Shown piece after piece: positions 1 through 6,527 of a stretch of 12,331 bases of DNA (position 1 is the stretch's first letter; every line of letters begins with the position of its first letter). Source of the stretch: CAZIIK01 sp964539235 (GTDB taxonomy: Bacteria; Pseudomonadota; Gammaproteobacteria; Francisellales; CACEW01); NCBI GenBank assembly GCA_964539235.1, contig CAZIIK010000078.1, positions 1-12,331 of the forward strand, given 5' to 3'. A program made the position numbers and the translations under genes. The notes below the pieces were generated by a model, which was not told the origin of the DNA, did not search any database, and saw only the letters and a list, made by a program, of their open reading frames with translations.

Positions 1-190
1 GGATACTACTTTATCTATGGTATTTAAATTGCTCCAGTCGGATGAAAAACGCTGGAGAAAAATCAGGGGATTTAAGTTGTTAACATTGGTCGCCGACGAT
101 GTAGAATTCAAAGATGGAGAATTGGTTAGTGAACAGATAAACAGGAAGGCCGCTTAACCATCCCATACACCAGATTTGACATTAACTCTG
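1..190 (+). mobile_element. Right end of an IS256-family insertion sequence
   Basis: The window opens inside an insertion sequence whose transposase C-terminus is at 2-157. Bases 163-190 (beginning CCATACACCAGATTTGACAT and ending AACTC) look like the terminal inverted repeat of this family, with its TACAC...TTTGACA...CTC pattern. The left end lies outside the window, so neither the pairing repeat nor the target duplication can be checked. Sequence recognisable as traF begins directly after it, so the element most likely interrupts traF. The family call comes from the transposase; the exact boundary is inferred. Confidence 0.7.
2..157 (+). CDS. IS256-family (Mutator-type) transposase, C-terminal fragment
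   Basis: The last 51 residues of a transposase, cut by the window edge. The stretch beginning DTTLSMVFKLLQSDEKRW matches the conserved tail of IS256/Mutator DDE transposases, where a TLTMVFKL-like block is followed by a KRWR motif, a short 'L' segment and a final 'V.F.DG' block. That last block is seen here as VEFKDG followed by a hydrophilic tail and TAA. In this family the tail follows the catalytic E of the DDE triad, so no catalytic residue is visible here. The stop lies only about 33 bp before the presumed IS end. The reading runs in the same direction as the tra operon. Confidence 0.82.
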   Translation, partial: DTTLSMVFKLLQSDEKRWRKIRGFKLLTLVADDVEFKDGELVSEQINRKAA

Positions 191-348
191 GCAAAGCCGC
201 CTCACTACATCTAAAAGCCATCCCTGCCCTGGTTTTAGTCAACACCCAAACTAGATCCATTACACCCATTTATTACGGCTATGTCACCGATGATGAGTTG
301 GCCCATCGATTTTTACAGGTAGCACAAGACTTTAAGGGGGCTGTGTAA
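191..348 (+). pseudogene. traF: traF, 3' fragment (F-type pilus assembly, thioredoxin-fold protein)
   Basis: An open frame runs out of the insertion sequence to TAA at 346-348. It encodes GKAASLHLKAIPALVLVNTQ followed by a short tail containing YYGYVTDDELAHRF. The 'PAL.LV.P.T....P..YG....DEL..R' pattern is the C-terminal part of the thioredoxin-like domain of TraF, a periplasmic F-type protein needed for pilus assembly. Only about 52 residues remain; the N-terminal signal peptide and most of the domain are missing, cut off by the IS256-type element. TAA overlaps the trbB start as TAATG, indicating translational coupling in the ancestral operon. TrbC/TrbB-like thioredoxin relatives are the alternative, but position and the YGY..DDEL motif favour TraF. 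Confidence 0.72.
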
Positions 349-908
349 TGAGCGGCATGTTAAGAACACTATTGGTCACATTGTTGGGAGCAGTCTCCCT
401 CAGTGCGGCTGCCAACAATACCTTGGCAGAACTCAATCAAATTGAGGCGAACAAGACTCGCGTACGCACACCTGTACAAAGCAACAGCGTTGATCAATTC
501 AAGCAAGAAAATAGGGCAAGTAGAGCAAGCAATCCAGAGGATAATGACATTATGGCACTTGCCCAAAACTATTCACTGATAGTTTTCTACCTATCCACCT
601 GCCCGCACTGCCACCATTTCTTGCCAGTTTTAAAGGAATTCGCCAGCTTAAGTCACATTCCCTTAATTGCCTATACCTTAGATGGCAATAAGATACAGGG
701 ATTTCCACACACCCAAATACCCTCACATACCCTTGTTCAAAAGTTGTTTCCAGGTGGCGCCAGCGTACCCGCGCTTTTTTTGATTAATAACCACAATGGC
801 CATTTATTTGAGGTTGCCATCGGTGAGCAAAGCCCAAGACAACTACTCATTCGCCTGCGTAGGCTTGCCCCCAAGGTGCTTGCCTATGATCAACAAGGAG
901 AAGGGTAG
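348..908 (+). CDS. trbB: TrbB, periplasmic thiol-disulfide isomerase of F-type conjugation
   Basis: A 186-residue protein, close to the usual TrbB size of about 180. Residues 1-21 form a signal peptide with a hydrophobic core (LRTLLVTLLGAVSLSAAA). A hydrophilic linker follows to about residue 65. A thioredoxin fold then carries the redox site C85-P-H-C88 in the context FYLSTCPHCHHF, with a cis-proline loop at residues 139-143 (SVPAL). In F, TrbB assists disulfide formation in periplasmic and outer-membrane transfer proteins such as TraH and TraU. The order traF-trbB-traH fits that role. The start is set by the TAATG overlap with traF, and the stop TAG overlaps the GTG proposed as the original traH start. 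The gene appears intact. Confidence 0.88.
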   Translation: MSGMLRTLLVTLLGAVSLSAAANNTLAELNQIEANKTRVRTPVQSNSVDQFKQENRASRASNPEDNDIMALAQNYSLIVFYLSTCPHCHHFLPVLKEFASLSHIPLIAYTLDGNKIQGFPHTQIPSHTLVQKLFPGGASVPALFLINNHNGHLFEVAIGEQSPRQLLIRLRRLAPKVLAYDQQGEG

Positions 909-913
909 TGTTG

Positions 914-918
914 AAATT
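914..918 (+). repeat. AAATT, left copy of a 5-bp direct repeat flanking the first toxin-antitoxin insert
   Basis: AAATT lies six bases after GTG 908 and recurs at 1579-1583 on the other side of the TA pair. Joining the copies gives GTG TTG AAA TTC AAG TGG AAA ATG, which reads in frame into the traH signal peptide. This is consistent with a target-site duplication, but five bases could match by chance. Confidence 0.5.
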
Positions 919-921
919 TGA

Positions 922-1230
922 TTATGTTGCTCGTTTAAAATTAATTTCTAAACGGTACCCAAGACTACAGGCATATTTGACCAAGGTATTGAGCGAAGGA
1001 GAATGCTTACTGCGACCACCGGCAGCCTCTAGGCGAGCAATCGCCGATTTGGTGGTGTGCATTTTTTCTGCCACTTCATCTTGGGTTAAATCAACTTTTT
1101 TACGTAACTTTTTCATTTTATCTGCTAACTCAAGCTGTGCAGAAAAGGCTTCAAATTGTTCTCTTGCCTCTGGGTCTGCTAAGACTTCTTGTTCAAAATC
1201 TTCATGCCATTGTCGGGATCGTTTAGTCAT
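922..1230 (-). CDS. higA: HigA-like XRE-family antitoxin, copy 1
   Basis: A 102-residue protein on the strand opposite the tra genes. The N-terminal half is helical and acidic and contains FEAFSAQLELADKMKKLRKK. A helix-turn-helix of the Cro/CI (XRE) type follows at about residues 45-70, with LTQDEVAEKM and the recognition helix TTKSAIARLEAA. The protein matches copy 2 (6219-6527) at 71 of 102 positions by hand alignment. The gene follows its toxin with an 8-bp overlap (ATGACTAA), the toxin-first order typical of HigBA modules. It would bind and neutralise the toxin and repress the module through the palindrome at 1560-1577. It is intact although its partner toxin is frameshifted, so it may now act only as a repressor or as a cross-antidote. 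Confidence 0.85.
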   Translation of the reverse strand: MTKRSRQWHEDFEQEVLADPEAREQFEAFSAQLELADKMKKLRKKVDLTQDEVAEKMHTTKSAIARLEAAGGRSKHSPSLNTLVKYACSLGYRLEINFKRAT

Positions 1231-1551
1231 TTTGCTTCACCTCTTTCAGTCGTTTGCGGGCAATATCCAATTCTTTTTTGGGTGTCGCCCGTGTTTTCTT
1301 AATAAAGCTATGCAGAATCACAATTTCATCTTGAATACGTACACAGTAAAACGCTCGGGCAATGCCTTCAGTCGCTTTAATTCTAACTTCAAACAAGCCT
1401 TGCCCCATGGCGCGTGTATACGGCATGCCCAAGTTTGGACCTGCTTTTTCATTTGTTTAGTCAAAGCGATATAACAGGCTTTCAGTCCGGTTGGCATGGA
1501 CTTCAATTGCTTCAACACACTTTGATTGTAATAGGTAAGATGCCATTTCAT
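1223..1551 (-). pseudogene. higB: RelE/HigB-like (Gp49 family) toxin, copy 1, frameshifted
   Basis: Two overlapping - strand frames together match the whole 109-residue toxin at 6520-6849. The N-terminal part (from ATG at 1551) reads MKWHLTYYNQSVLKQLKSMP and continues to LTKQMKK. The C-terminal part, in another frame, contains GLFEVRIKATEGIARAFYCV and LHSFIKKTRATPKKEL. The frame breaks at a run of five A on the - strand (T5 at 1445-1449); one added A restores the full toxin. Members of this family are ribosome-dependent mRNA endonucleases. The conserved GLFE.R, FYC and LHSF.KK segments place it with phage-derived Gp49/HigB toxins. As written it cannot make the complete toxin; a base-calling error in the homopolymer is the main alternative. 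Confidence 0.8.
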
Positions 1552-1579
1552 ATAATAAGGTTAACGCATACGTTAACAA
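1552..1579 (-). promoter_or_regulatory. Promoter and palindromic operator of the first toxin-antitoxin pair
   Basis: A perfect 7-bp inverted repeat with a 4-bp centre (GTTAACG-CATA-CGTTAAC) spans 1560-1577, eight bases upstream of the toxin ATG at 1551. On the - strand a candidate -35 TTGTTA (1579-1574) and -10 TATTAT (1557-1552) are separated by 16 bp, with the palindrome between and over them, so antitoxin binding would block polymerase. The -10 abuts the ATG and no Shine-Dalgarno is seen; the predicted RNA start would fall inside the gene, so the exact promoter call is uncertain. Confidence 0.55.
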
Positions 1580-1583
1580 AATT
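1579..1583 (+). repeat. AAATT, right copy of the direct repeat flanking the first toxin-antitoxin insert
   Basis: Second copy of the repeat at 914-918, one base beyond the operator palindrome. Its first base is a codon start in the traH frame, as is the first base of the left copy relative to GTG 908, so removing 919-1583 leaves the host gene in frame. Confidence 0.5.
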
Positions 1584-1593
1584 CAAGTGGAAA

Positions 1594-2970
1594 ATGCTTC
1601 TGAGTGTATTTGTTGTATTGTTTCTAGGGGTTAAAGTCAATCTCTATGCCTCGGTCAATGGCAATTTAGGTCACTTCTTTAGTAGTCTGGGTTTCTCTGG
1701 TAATGCCACCTCAAGCCATGCCTTTCAAGATCAAAGCGCAGGCTATTATTCAGGTGGTGGCATTTTTTTAAGACAGCAAGTACAGGATGTGCAATTAATC
1801 CATGTCGATGCCCCTTCCATTAGCTCAGGCTGTTCAGGCATTTATGCGTATCTAGGTGGCTTTAGTTACATCAATATCGATCGCATTGTGGCCCTAGGTA
1901 AAAAGATCATGGCAGGGGCGCCTGGTTACGTGTTTCACCTGGCATTGACCTCTGCTGTGCCTGAAATGGCTGATACCTTGCAGACGGTACAAAGTTGGCT
2001 ACAAAAATTGAATAGCCTGAACATCAACAGTTGTGAAACAACCCAAGAATTGGTCGGTGGGCTGTTACCTAAAATACAAGGCTCACAGCAAGCAATATGT
2101 AAAGATTTAGCCAGTCATGACGGTGCCTTAGCTGACTGGGCCTCTGCCAGACAAGATTGTGGGGTTGGTGGTCAGACGGATAAGTATTTAGAGCGTGCAA
2201 GCAAAGACCCTACATACAAAAACGCTGTGGTGACCAACAAGAATTTGCTTTGGTCGATCTTGCAACAAAATGCATTTCTGTCCAGCGATAATCAGTTAGC
2301 CGAGCTTTTTATGTCGCTCTCTGGTACGGTGATTTTTGATAAAGACAGCAAGCCAACCTACTACCAGTCCCTCGTTGATAACCGCAGTTTAATTAAAGCG
2401 CTGTTACATGGCGGCCAAGCGCCTATCCTGGCCTGTCAAAACACCGGTGCTGATCAGTGTCTTAACATCCGTATAGACACGATCACGATTGACCCAAACA
2501 AGGCACTTAACACGCAAGTCCAAAAGATGATCATTGGCCTGATTAACGCAGTGCAAAGTGATGCGCCTATTACCGATCAACAAAAGGGTTTTGTTGAAAG
2601 TACTACCGTTCCCATAATGAAATACATCTCGGTGGCATCATCGCTCAAGATGGTTCAAGGCTTGATCGACATCAACCAATATGCTGATGTGATTGCTGAG
2701 GATGTTTTAGCGCAATACCTAAGCGAATCCCTGCAAGTCATTAAAAACTCGCTACAAGAGGCAAGCCAATTCCCTGATGAAGTGCAAAAGAATCTGCAAC
2801 ACAGTATTGAGTCCGCCCAGCAAACGGTTAACCAAATGCAGGCAGGTGCCTATCGCAAAATCCAAAGTGCCTTGGGACTCGTTCGTAACATGCGTTTTTT
2901 AGAGCGCGAGGTATCAAGCGCGCTATCCGGGAATTTTGGGTCAAACCTCGATTTTGAAGGGAAATCATGA
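1594..2970 (+). CDS. traH: TraH, F-type conjugative pilus assembly protein
   Basis: From ATG 1594 the protein is 458 residues, the length of F TraH. It starts with a signal peptide (MLLSVFVVLFLGVKVNLYA). It then carries the conserved TraH core: QSAGYYSGGGIFLR, a GCSGIYAYLGGFSYIN block, LALTSAVPEM and LNINSCETTQEL. The C-terminal third (about residues 380-450) is rich in coiled-coil-like heptads. TraH is a periplasmic/outer-membrane-associated protein of the F-type channel needed for pilus assembly. No good ribosome site precedes ATG 1594. The original start was probably GTG 908, giving MLKFKWKMLLSVF once the toxin-antitoxin insert is removed, with a basic region before the hydrophobic core. 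The frame is open upstream through the insert, so the apparent longer N-terminus is antisense TA sequence. TGA overlaps the traG ATG (ATGA). Confidence 0.88.
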   Translation: MLLSVFVVLFLGVKVNLYASVNGNLGHFFSSLGFSGNATSSHAFQDQSAGYYSGGGIFLRQQVQDVQLIHVDAPSISSGCSGIYAYLGGFSYINIDRIVALGKKIMAGAPGYVFHLALTSAVPEMADTLQTVQSWLQKLNSLNINSCETTQELVGGLLPKIQGSQQAICKDLASHDGALADWASARQDCGVGGQTDKYLERASKDPTYKNAVVTNKNLLWSILQQNAFLSSDNQLAELFMSLSGTVIFDKDSKPTYYQSLVDNRSLIKALLHGGQAPILACQNTGADQCLNIRIDTITIDPNKALNTQVQKMIIGLINAVQSDAPITDQQKGFVESTTVPIMKYISVASSLKMVQGLIDINQYADVIAEDVLAQYLSESLQVIKNSLQEASQFPDEVQKNLQHSIESAQQTVNQMQAGAYRKIQSALGLVRNMRFLEREVSSALSGNFGSNLDFEGKS

Positions 2971-4715
2971 TGTATCCACTGTATGTTGTCTCAAACGGCG
3001 ATTTCTTTCGTGAAGCACTCAATGCCAAGGTGACGCTATTGGGTACGGATACCTACGGCAGCGCAATTTTTATTGCCAGCATATTGGCGGTGGTGATGAC
3101 GACCTTTCAGTACATTAAAAGCAAGGATCTCATGGCGCTCGTCAAGTTCTTTGCCCTCTATATGGCGGTAACCACTGTTCTACTGGTGCCACGTGTGGAT
3201 ATGCAGGTGATTGATATTTCTGATCCCGGTAGAGCGTATTTAACGGTTGATCATGTGCCTGTGGGCTTGGTGCCCCCTGCTTATATGATCACAGCCGTCA
3301 GCTATGGCTTAACGCAGACCCTGGATGCCATCTTTGCCATGCCAAGAGAAGCCTCCTACAGTCAAACCGGTATGCTCTTTGGCTCCAAGCTCTTTCTTTT
3401 GGGCACGGGTATTGAGCTTGATGCCACCACCCAAAAACTGGCCAATGACTATATTAAATCCTGCGTGTTTGGCGATATTTTAATTAACCACAAATATAGT
3501 GTGGCTGGTCTTAAAAACAGCACGGATATCTTTGGGCTGATCACCTCTCAAGCCTCACCTGTTAGGGGACTGTACATTGACGGTGCCTACCACACCTGCC
3601 GGGATGCGGTACCCATCCTAAAGCGCAAGCTCAAAACAGCACAAGATGGTGCCTTCAGGCTTTTTAGCAAAAAACTGAATATGCCAACGGCAAGTCTTAA
3701 GCCATTGTTTACCAACAGCTTGAATTACTTCACGGGTCTATCGCAAACCTCAACACAGATTCTAGGCCAAAACCTTTGGATCAATGCCACCCAAAAAGGG
3801 ATGGCCAATTACATTGCCAGCACCAACAACACCGCAGCTCTGATTAACTATCAGGATACCAGCAACATGCTCAAGATGCGCTTATCATGGCGCGCATTAG
3901 GCAGCATGGCATTGTATACCTTACCTTTGATGCAGGTAGTGTTACTGGCGGTGATGCTTTGTCTCTTCCCCATTGTCTTGATGTTATTTCTTTTGCCCAA
4001 TTTGGGGCCAAAGGTGTTGAGTAACTGGGTTTACTCGATTGCTTGGGTCAGTGTCTGGCCAATGCTCTTTGCTATTTTTAACTTGGCGATGAACTTTTAC
4101 CTCTACAACAGCACCTCTGGCCTGTCAGATGGCGGGCTTACGTTATCTAACAGCAACCCACTGGCACAAGAACACTGCGATATCGCAGGCATAGCGGGGT
4201 ATTTGGCACTGTCTATTCCCTACATTTCGATTGGCATTGTCAAAGGCATGGCCGGAGCATTTAACGTCGCCTCGAACTATATTGGCGGCATGGCCCATAG
4301 TTTTGCTCAAGGTACCGCACAAAGCTTAGAGTCAGGCAATTTCTCCCTTGGCAATACCTCCTATGCCAATGCCACGGCAAACAACCTGTCGATGAATAAG
4401 CATGACAGTAACTATACCAATATGCATGGCATGATGACTGAGCAATTGGCCACCGGGGCAACCGTTGCACACACACCAGGTGGGCAGGATGCCTATAACG
4501 TCAGTCCCGCTATGTCGAACCTTGCTGTGACAGCAAGATTAGGTCAGATGATATCAAGCCAACTGTCGCATTCTGCGAGTGAAGGTCTGGCCAATGTTAA
4601 ACACGATCAAGTAAGCCTTGGGCAAAGCTTCTCATCACTTGCCTCAGCGGCCGAGCATCTATCCCACACACAAAGTGCCACCAACTCCTATGGGGGGGCG
4701 CCAATACCGGCATGA
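2967..4715 (+). CDS. traG: TraG, N-terminal part (pilus assembly domain), ends at a frameshift
   Basis: A 582-residue product covering the inner-membrane part of TraG. Hydrophobic segments lie at about residues 31-50, 56-74, 316-353, 357-380 and 405-430, with a large loop between 75 and 315, as in F TraG, where this half serves pilus assembly. The tail (from about 450) becomes polar and Ser/Asn/His-rich. The frame ends at TGA 4713-4715 just after a run of seven G (4692-4698). One extra G would give TAT GGG GGG GGC GCC AAT ACC and join the reading to the 323-residue product that follows, for about 905 residues against about 940 in F. The start ATG 2967 overlaps the traH stop. The cause could be mutation, slippage at the G tract, or sequencing error. 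Confidence 0.85.
   Translation: MMYPLYVVSNGDFFREALNAKVTLLGTDTYGSAIFIASILAVVMTTFQYIKSKDLMALVKFFALYMAVTTVLLVPRVDMQVIDISDPGRAYLTVDHVPVGLVPPAYMITAVSYGLTQTLDAIFAMPREASYSQTGMLFGSKLFLLGTGIELDATTQKLANDYIKSCVFGDILINHKYSVAGLKNSTDIFGLITSQASPVRGLYIDGAYHTCRDAVPILKRKLKTAQDGAFRLFSKKLNMPTASLKPLFTNSLNYFTGLSQTSTQILGQNLWINATQKGMANYIASTNNTAALINYQDTSNMLKMRLSWRALGSMALYTLPLMQVVLLAVMLCLFPIVLMLFLLPNLGPKVLSNWVYSIAWVSVWPMLFAIFNLAMNFYLYNSTSGLSDGGLTLSNSNPLAQEHCDIAGIAGYLALSIPYISIGIVKGMAGAFNVASNYIGGMAHSFAQGTAQSLESGNFSLGNTSYANATANNLSMNKHDSNYTNMHGMMTEQLATGATVAHTPGGQDAYNVSPAMSNLAVTARLGQMISSQLSHSASEGLANVKHDQVSLGQSFSSLASAAEHLSHTQSATNSYGGAPIPA
4692..4698 (+). repeat. traG: G7 homopolymer at the traG frame break
   Basis: Seven consecutive G lie at the only place where the two traG frames meet. 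An eighth G restores one continuous TraG. The zero-frame codons around it (TAT GGG GGG GCG) do not form a classical X-XXY-YYZ slippery heptamer, so polymerase slippage, strand-slippage mutation or base calling are more likely than -1 ribosomal frameshifting. Confidence 0.8.
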
Positions 4716-5683
4716 GCACACAGCAGAGCGAAGCATTCCACAGGGCGGATTCGATTGTCAGCAACTGGGCCAAAGAGCATGGCTATTCGCATGGGCATGC
4801 TTGGAAGGCGTTTATAAATGCTTCTGTAGGCGGCAGTGCAGTATTTAAGTTTTTAGGTAATGGTGGACTGATAAAAGCAAATGCTGGTGGGAATGCTGAC
4901 ATAAACTCGAGTACCACACATGGTAATACAGCACGCATCTCCTCAGATGAACAACAGCGGTTTAATCATGATATGCAAATTGCAGCCAGTTCTGCTCACA
5001 ACAGCCATACAGAATCAGGCCATAGTGATGCCAATAGTTTGGGTGCACAGCTATCTGCCCAATACAATCAAATGCAGCAGCAGGTGCACACGCTATCGAG
5101 TGACTGCAGTAAGGCAGAGAATCTGCAAAGTATGGCCAATTATGCTGCGAGTCACAGCGCTAATATTGATGAGAACTACTCGCAAGCGTTTGTTAACTTC
5201 GCACAAGAACACCTGGGGCATCGCGCGCAATGCGTGTTAATTAATCCCAATAATGATACCAGAATGGAATTGCTGAAGAATACGGCAGAACGGTTTGTTG
5301 CACAGAAGCTTAAACCTGCTATTGCCCAGGATTATGAAGCGTTTAAATCAAACGTTAATCCTGAAGCTGAGCATGCCAGCCAAGTGCAATATATGCAGTC
5401 AAATTCGGTGCAGCAAGATTATGCCAAGCAAAGCGCTGGTGTTCGTGAAGGTGGGCAGGCTGCTCACTATGATGCTGCCAAGGCACAAGCCATTTCAAAG
5501 CAAGCTGATAAGGCTTTAAAAACGAACCAGCATCAAGCCACGGTAGGTGGTCAAAATATCATTGGTTCAGCCAATAAAAATAAAGCAGATGTTCAGCAGG
5601 AATTAAATGAAAAGCACAGCAAAAGTTTATCTGAATTACGCAAAGAAGCTGAGCAACAAAAAAAACTCAGACAAGACCAATAA
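4712..5683 (+). CDS. traG: TraG, C-terminal part (mating-pair stabilisation domain)
   Basis: A 323-residue continuation of TraG in the -1 frame relative to the first part; the two overlap as ATGA at 4712-4715. The sequence is hydrophilic, with HRADSIVSNWAKEHGYSHGH near the start, a Gly/Asn stretch, Gln-rich helical segments in the middle, and a charged coiled-coil-like end (KSLSELRKEAEQQKKL). It has no membrane segment. In F the TraG C-terminal region lies in the periplasm and takes part in mating-pair stabilisation and entry exclusion with TraS. Whether it is made alone from ATG 4712, which has no clear ribosome site, or only as a fusion is unknown; the fusion fits the family better. Confidence 0.75.
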   Translation: MSTQQSEAFHRADSIVSNWAKEHGYSHGHAWKAFINASVGGSAVFKFLGNGGLIKANAGGNADINSSTTHGNTARISSDEQQRFNHDMQIAASSAHNSHTESGHSDANSLGAQLSAQYNQMQQQVHTLSSDCSKAENLQSMANYAASHSANIDENYSQAFVNFAQEHLGHRAQCVLINPNNDTRMELLKNTAERFVAQKLKPAIAQDYEAFKSNVNPEAEHASQVQYMQSNSVQQDYAKQSAGVREGGQAAHYDAAKAQAISKQADKALKTNQHQATVGGQNIIGSANKNKADVQQELNEKHSKSLSELRKEAEQQKKLRQDQ

Positions 5684-5694
5684 GAAAAGCGATT

Positions 5695-5701
5695 AGGAGT
5701 G
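5695..5701 (+). repeat. AGGAGTG, left copy of a 7-bp direct repeat around the antisense membrane gene
   Basis: AGGAGTG recurs at 6181-6187, the two copies bracketing the - strand gene at 5735-6178. If the segment between is removed, traG is followed at normal distance by AGGAG and the GTG at 6193. Both copies also look like Shine-Dalgarno sites, so the match may simply reflect that. Confidence 0.35.
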
Positions 5702-5734
5702 GCCAGGATGGACGTAATTAATAATCAGCATTGT

Positions 5735-6178
5735 TTATGGGGTAATGTATCCAAGCGATTCTCTTATAGATATCGCATCTCCATTCATATTTCCCGGATC
5801 AAAGAGGTCTTCCTTAGAATAATCTTTTTCAAGCCCTGCCTGTATTGCATTTGGGAATGCCAGTCTAAGTACCAAAAGAACTACCGCCAGAATAGGGAAA
5901 AGAGCTACGCCGATATAAGCAATTATTGGAAAAGATTGTGGTTCATTGTACATGGCAATCATAACGCCTATAGCCATGATGGCAAAAAAACAAATGACTA
6001 CACATCGGGCAGTAATTTCTTTTTTCGATACGGAGTGATCAGTTCTTTTATCAACTGGTGCATTAACAGCAAGGCCGCAACCACTGCTTTGAGCTTGGTT
6101 TTTCGATGTTTTCATGGCGCACGCCAAGACATTAAAAATCTTGCTTATGAATGCATCAGAAAACATAAGGTTTTTCAT
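5735..6178 (-). CDS. Two-helix inner-membrane protein of unknown family, antisense to the tra operon
   Basis: Up to 147 residues, or 126 if translation starts at the second methionine MKTSKNQ. I do not recognise the family. It has a polar N-terminus, two strong membrane helices at about residues 58-77 (RCVVICFFAIMAIGVMIAMY) and 83-107 (PIIAYIGVALFPILAVVLLV and on), and an acidic tail of about 40 residues containing KEDLFDPGNMNGD. The + strand frame over the same bases has no such organisation, so the - strand is the coding one. It sits just after traG, where F carries traS, an inner-membrane entry-exclusion protein of about 150 residues; a similar role is conceivable but rests only on size, position and topology. 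No clear ribosome site is seen. It lies 40 bp behind the second antitoxin in the same direction, so it may be co-transcribed with that module. Confidence 0.65.
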   Translation of the reverse strand: MKNLMFSDAFISKIFNVLACAMKTSKNQAQSSGCGLAVNAPVDKRTDHSVSKKEITARCVVICFFAIMAIGVMIAMYNEPQSFPIIAYIGVALFPILAVVLLVLRLAFPNAIQAGLEKDYSKEDLFDPGNMNGDAISIRESLGYITP

Positions 6179-6180
6179 AG

Positions 6181-6187
6181 AGGAGTG
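6181..6187 (+). repeat. AGGAGTG, right copy; also the likely ribosome site of the split small gene
   Basis: Second copy of the 7-bp repeat. AGGAG at 6181-6185 lies seven bases before GTG 6193 and is the best ribosome-binding site for that start, which supports GTG 6193 as the original start of the small gene now split by the second toxin-antitoxin pair. Confidence 0.45.
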
Positions 6188-6192
6188 ATGGT

Positions 6193-6204
6193 GTGAAAAG
6201 TATT
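6193..6204 (+). pseudogene. 5' end of a small tra-operon gene split by the second toxin-antitoxin pair
   Basis: GTG AAA AGT ATT (encoding MKSI) follows a good ribosome site. It ends in GTATT (6200-6204), the left copy of a direct repeat whose partner is at 6893-6897. Joined across the repeat it continues in frame into the 3' fragment at 6898-7098, giving a 70-residue protein that begins MKSILVQAYSF. Currently the frame instead runs through the antisense of the TA genes without a stop. Confidence 0.5.
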
Positions 6205-6218
6205 GTATTAAAGTTAGG

Positions 6219-6527
6219 TCAGGTGGCTCGCTTTAAGTTGATTTCAAGGCGGTATCCGAGCGCACTGGCATATCGAGCCAGCGTGCCAATCGAAGGGGAA
6301 TGGCGACCTTTGCCACCAGCAGCTTCTAAGCGTGCCACAGCGGACTTGCTGGTATGCATTTTTTCAGCAATATCATCTTGGGTGAGATCTGCCTGTTTGC
6401 GCAACTTACGCATTTTATCGGCCAAATCCAATTGGGCGCTGAATGCCTCATACTCAGCGCGCATTTCAGGATCATTCATAACAGACTGCTCTAATTTCTC
6501 ATGCCATTCTGTGGATCGATTACTCAT
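6219..6527 (-). CDS. higA: HigA-like XRE-family antitoxin, copy 2
   Basis: A 102-residue paralogue of the antitoxin at 922-1230. The N-terminal region (WHEKLEQSVMNDPEMRAEYE) is acidic and helical and probably wraps the toxin. The helix-turn-helix lies at about residues 47-70, with LTQDDIAEKMHTSKSAVARL; the C-terminus (GYRLEINLKRAT) is nearly identical to copy 1. It follows the toxin with an 8-bp overlap (ATGAGTAA), so translation of the pair is coupled. It should neutralise the toxin encoded at 6520-6849 and repress the promoter at 6850-6883. The recognition helix is almost the same as in copy 1, although the operator half-site differs (ATTATCA against GTTAACG), so cross-regulation is possible. 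Confidence 0.87.
   Translation of the reverse strand: MSNRSTEWHEKLEQSVMNDPEMRAEYEAFSAQLDLADKMRKLRKQADLTQDDIAEKMHTSKSAVARLEAAGGKGRHSPSIGTLARYASALGYRLEINLKRAT

Noticed and set aside
908..1474. A + strand frame of 188 codons after trbB
   Set aside because: It is the antisense of the first toxin-antitoxin pair; the - strand carries recognisable HTH and toxin sequences. Only its first few codons are treated as real, as the old traH start.
919..1578. The toxin-antitoxin inserts as ordinary transposons
   Set aside because: The ends of the two inserts share no terminal repeats, and the distances from gene ends to the direct repeats differ (3 and 14 bp on one side, 1 and 16 bp on the other). No transposase is present.
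4685..4715. Classical -1 programmed ribosomal frameshift in traG
   Set aside because: Zero-frame codons TAT GGG GGG GCG do not fit X-XXY-YYZ, and I saw no obvious downstream stem. Polymerase slippage, mutation or error are better explanations.
5699..6196. A + strand frame of 165 codons after traG
   Set aside because: Its composition is unlike a normal protein (many C, H, W, N and Y), while the opposite strand gives a clean two-helix membrane protein.
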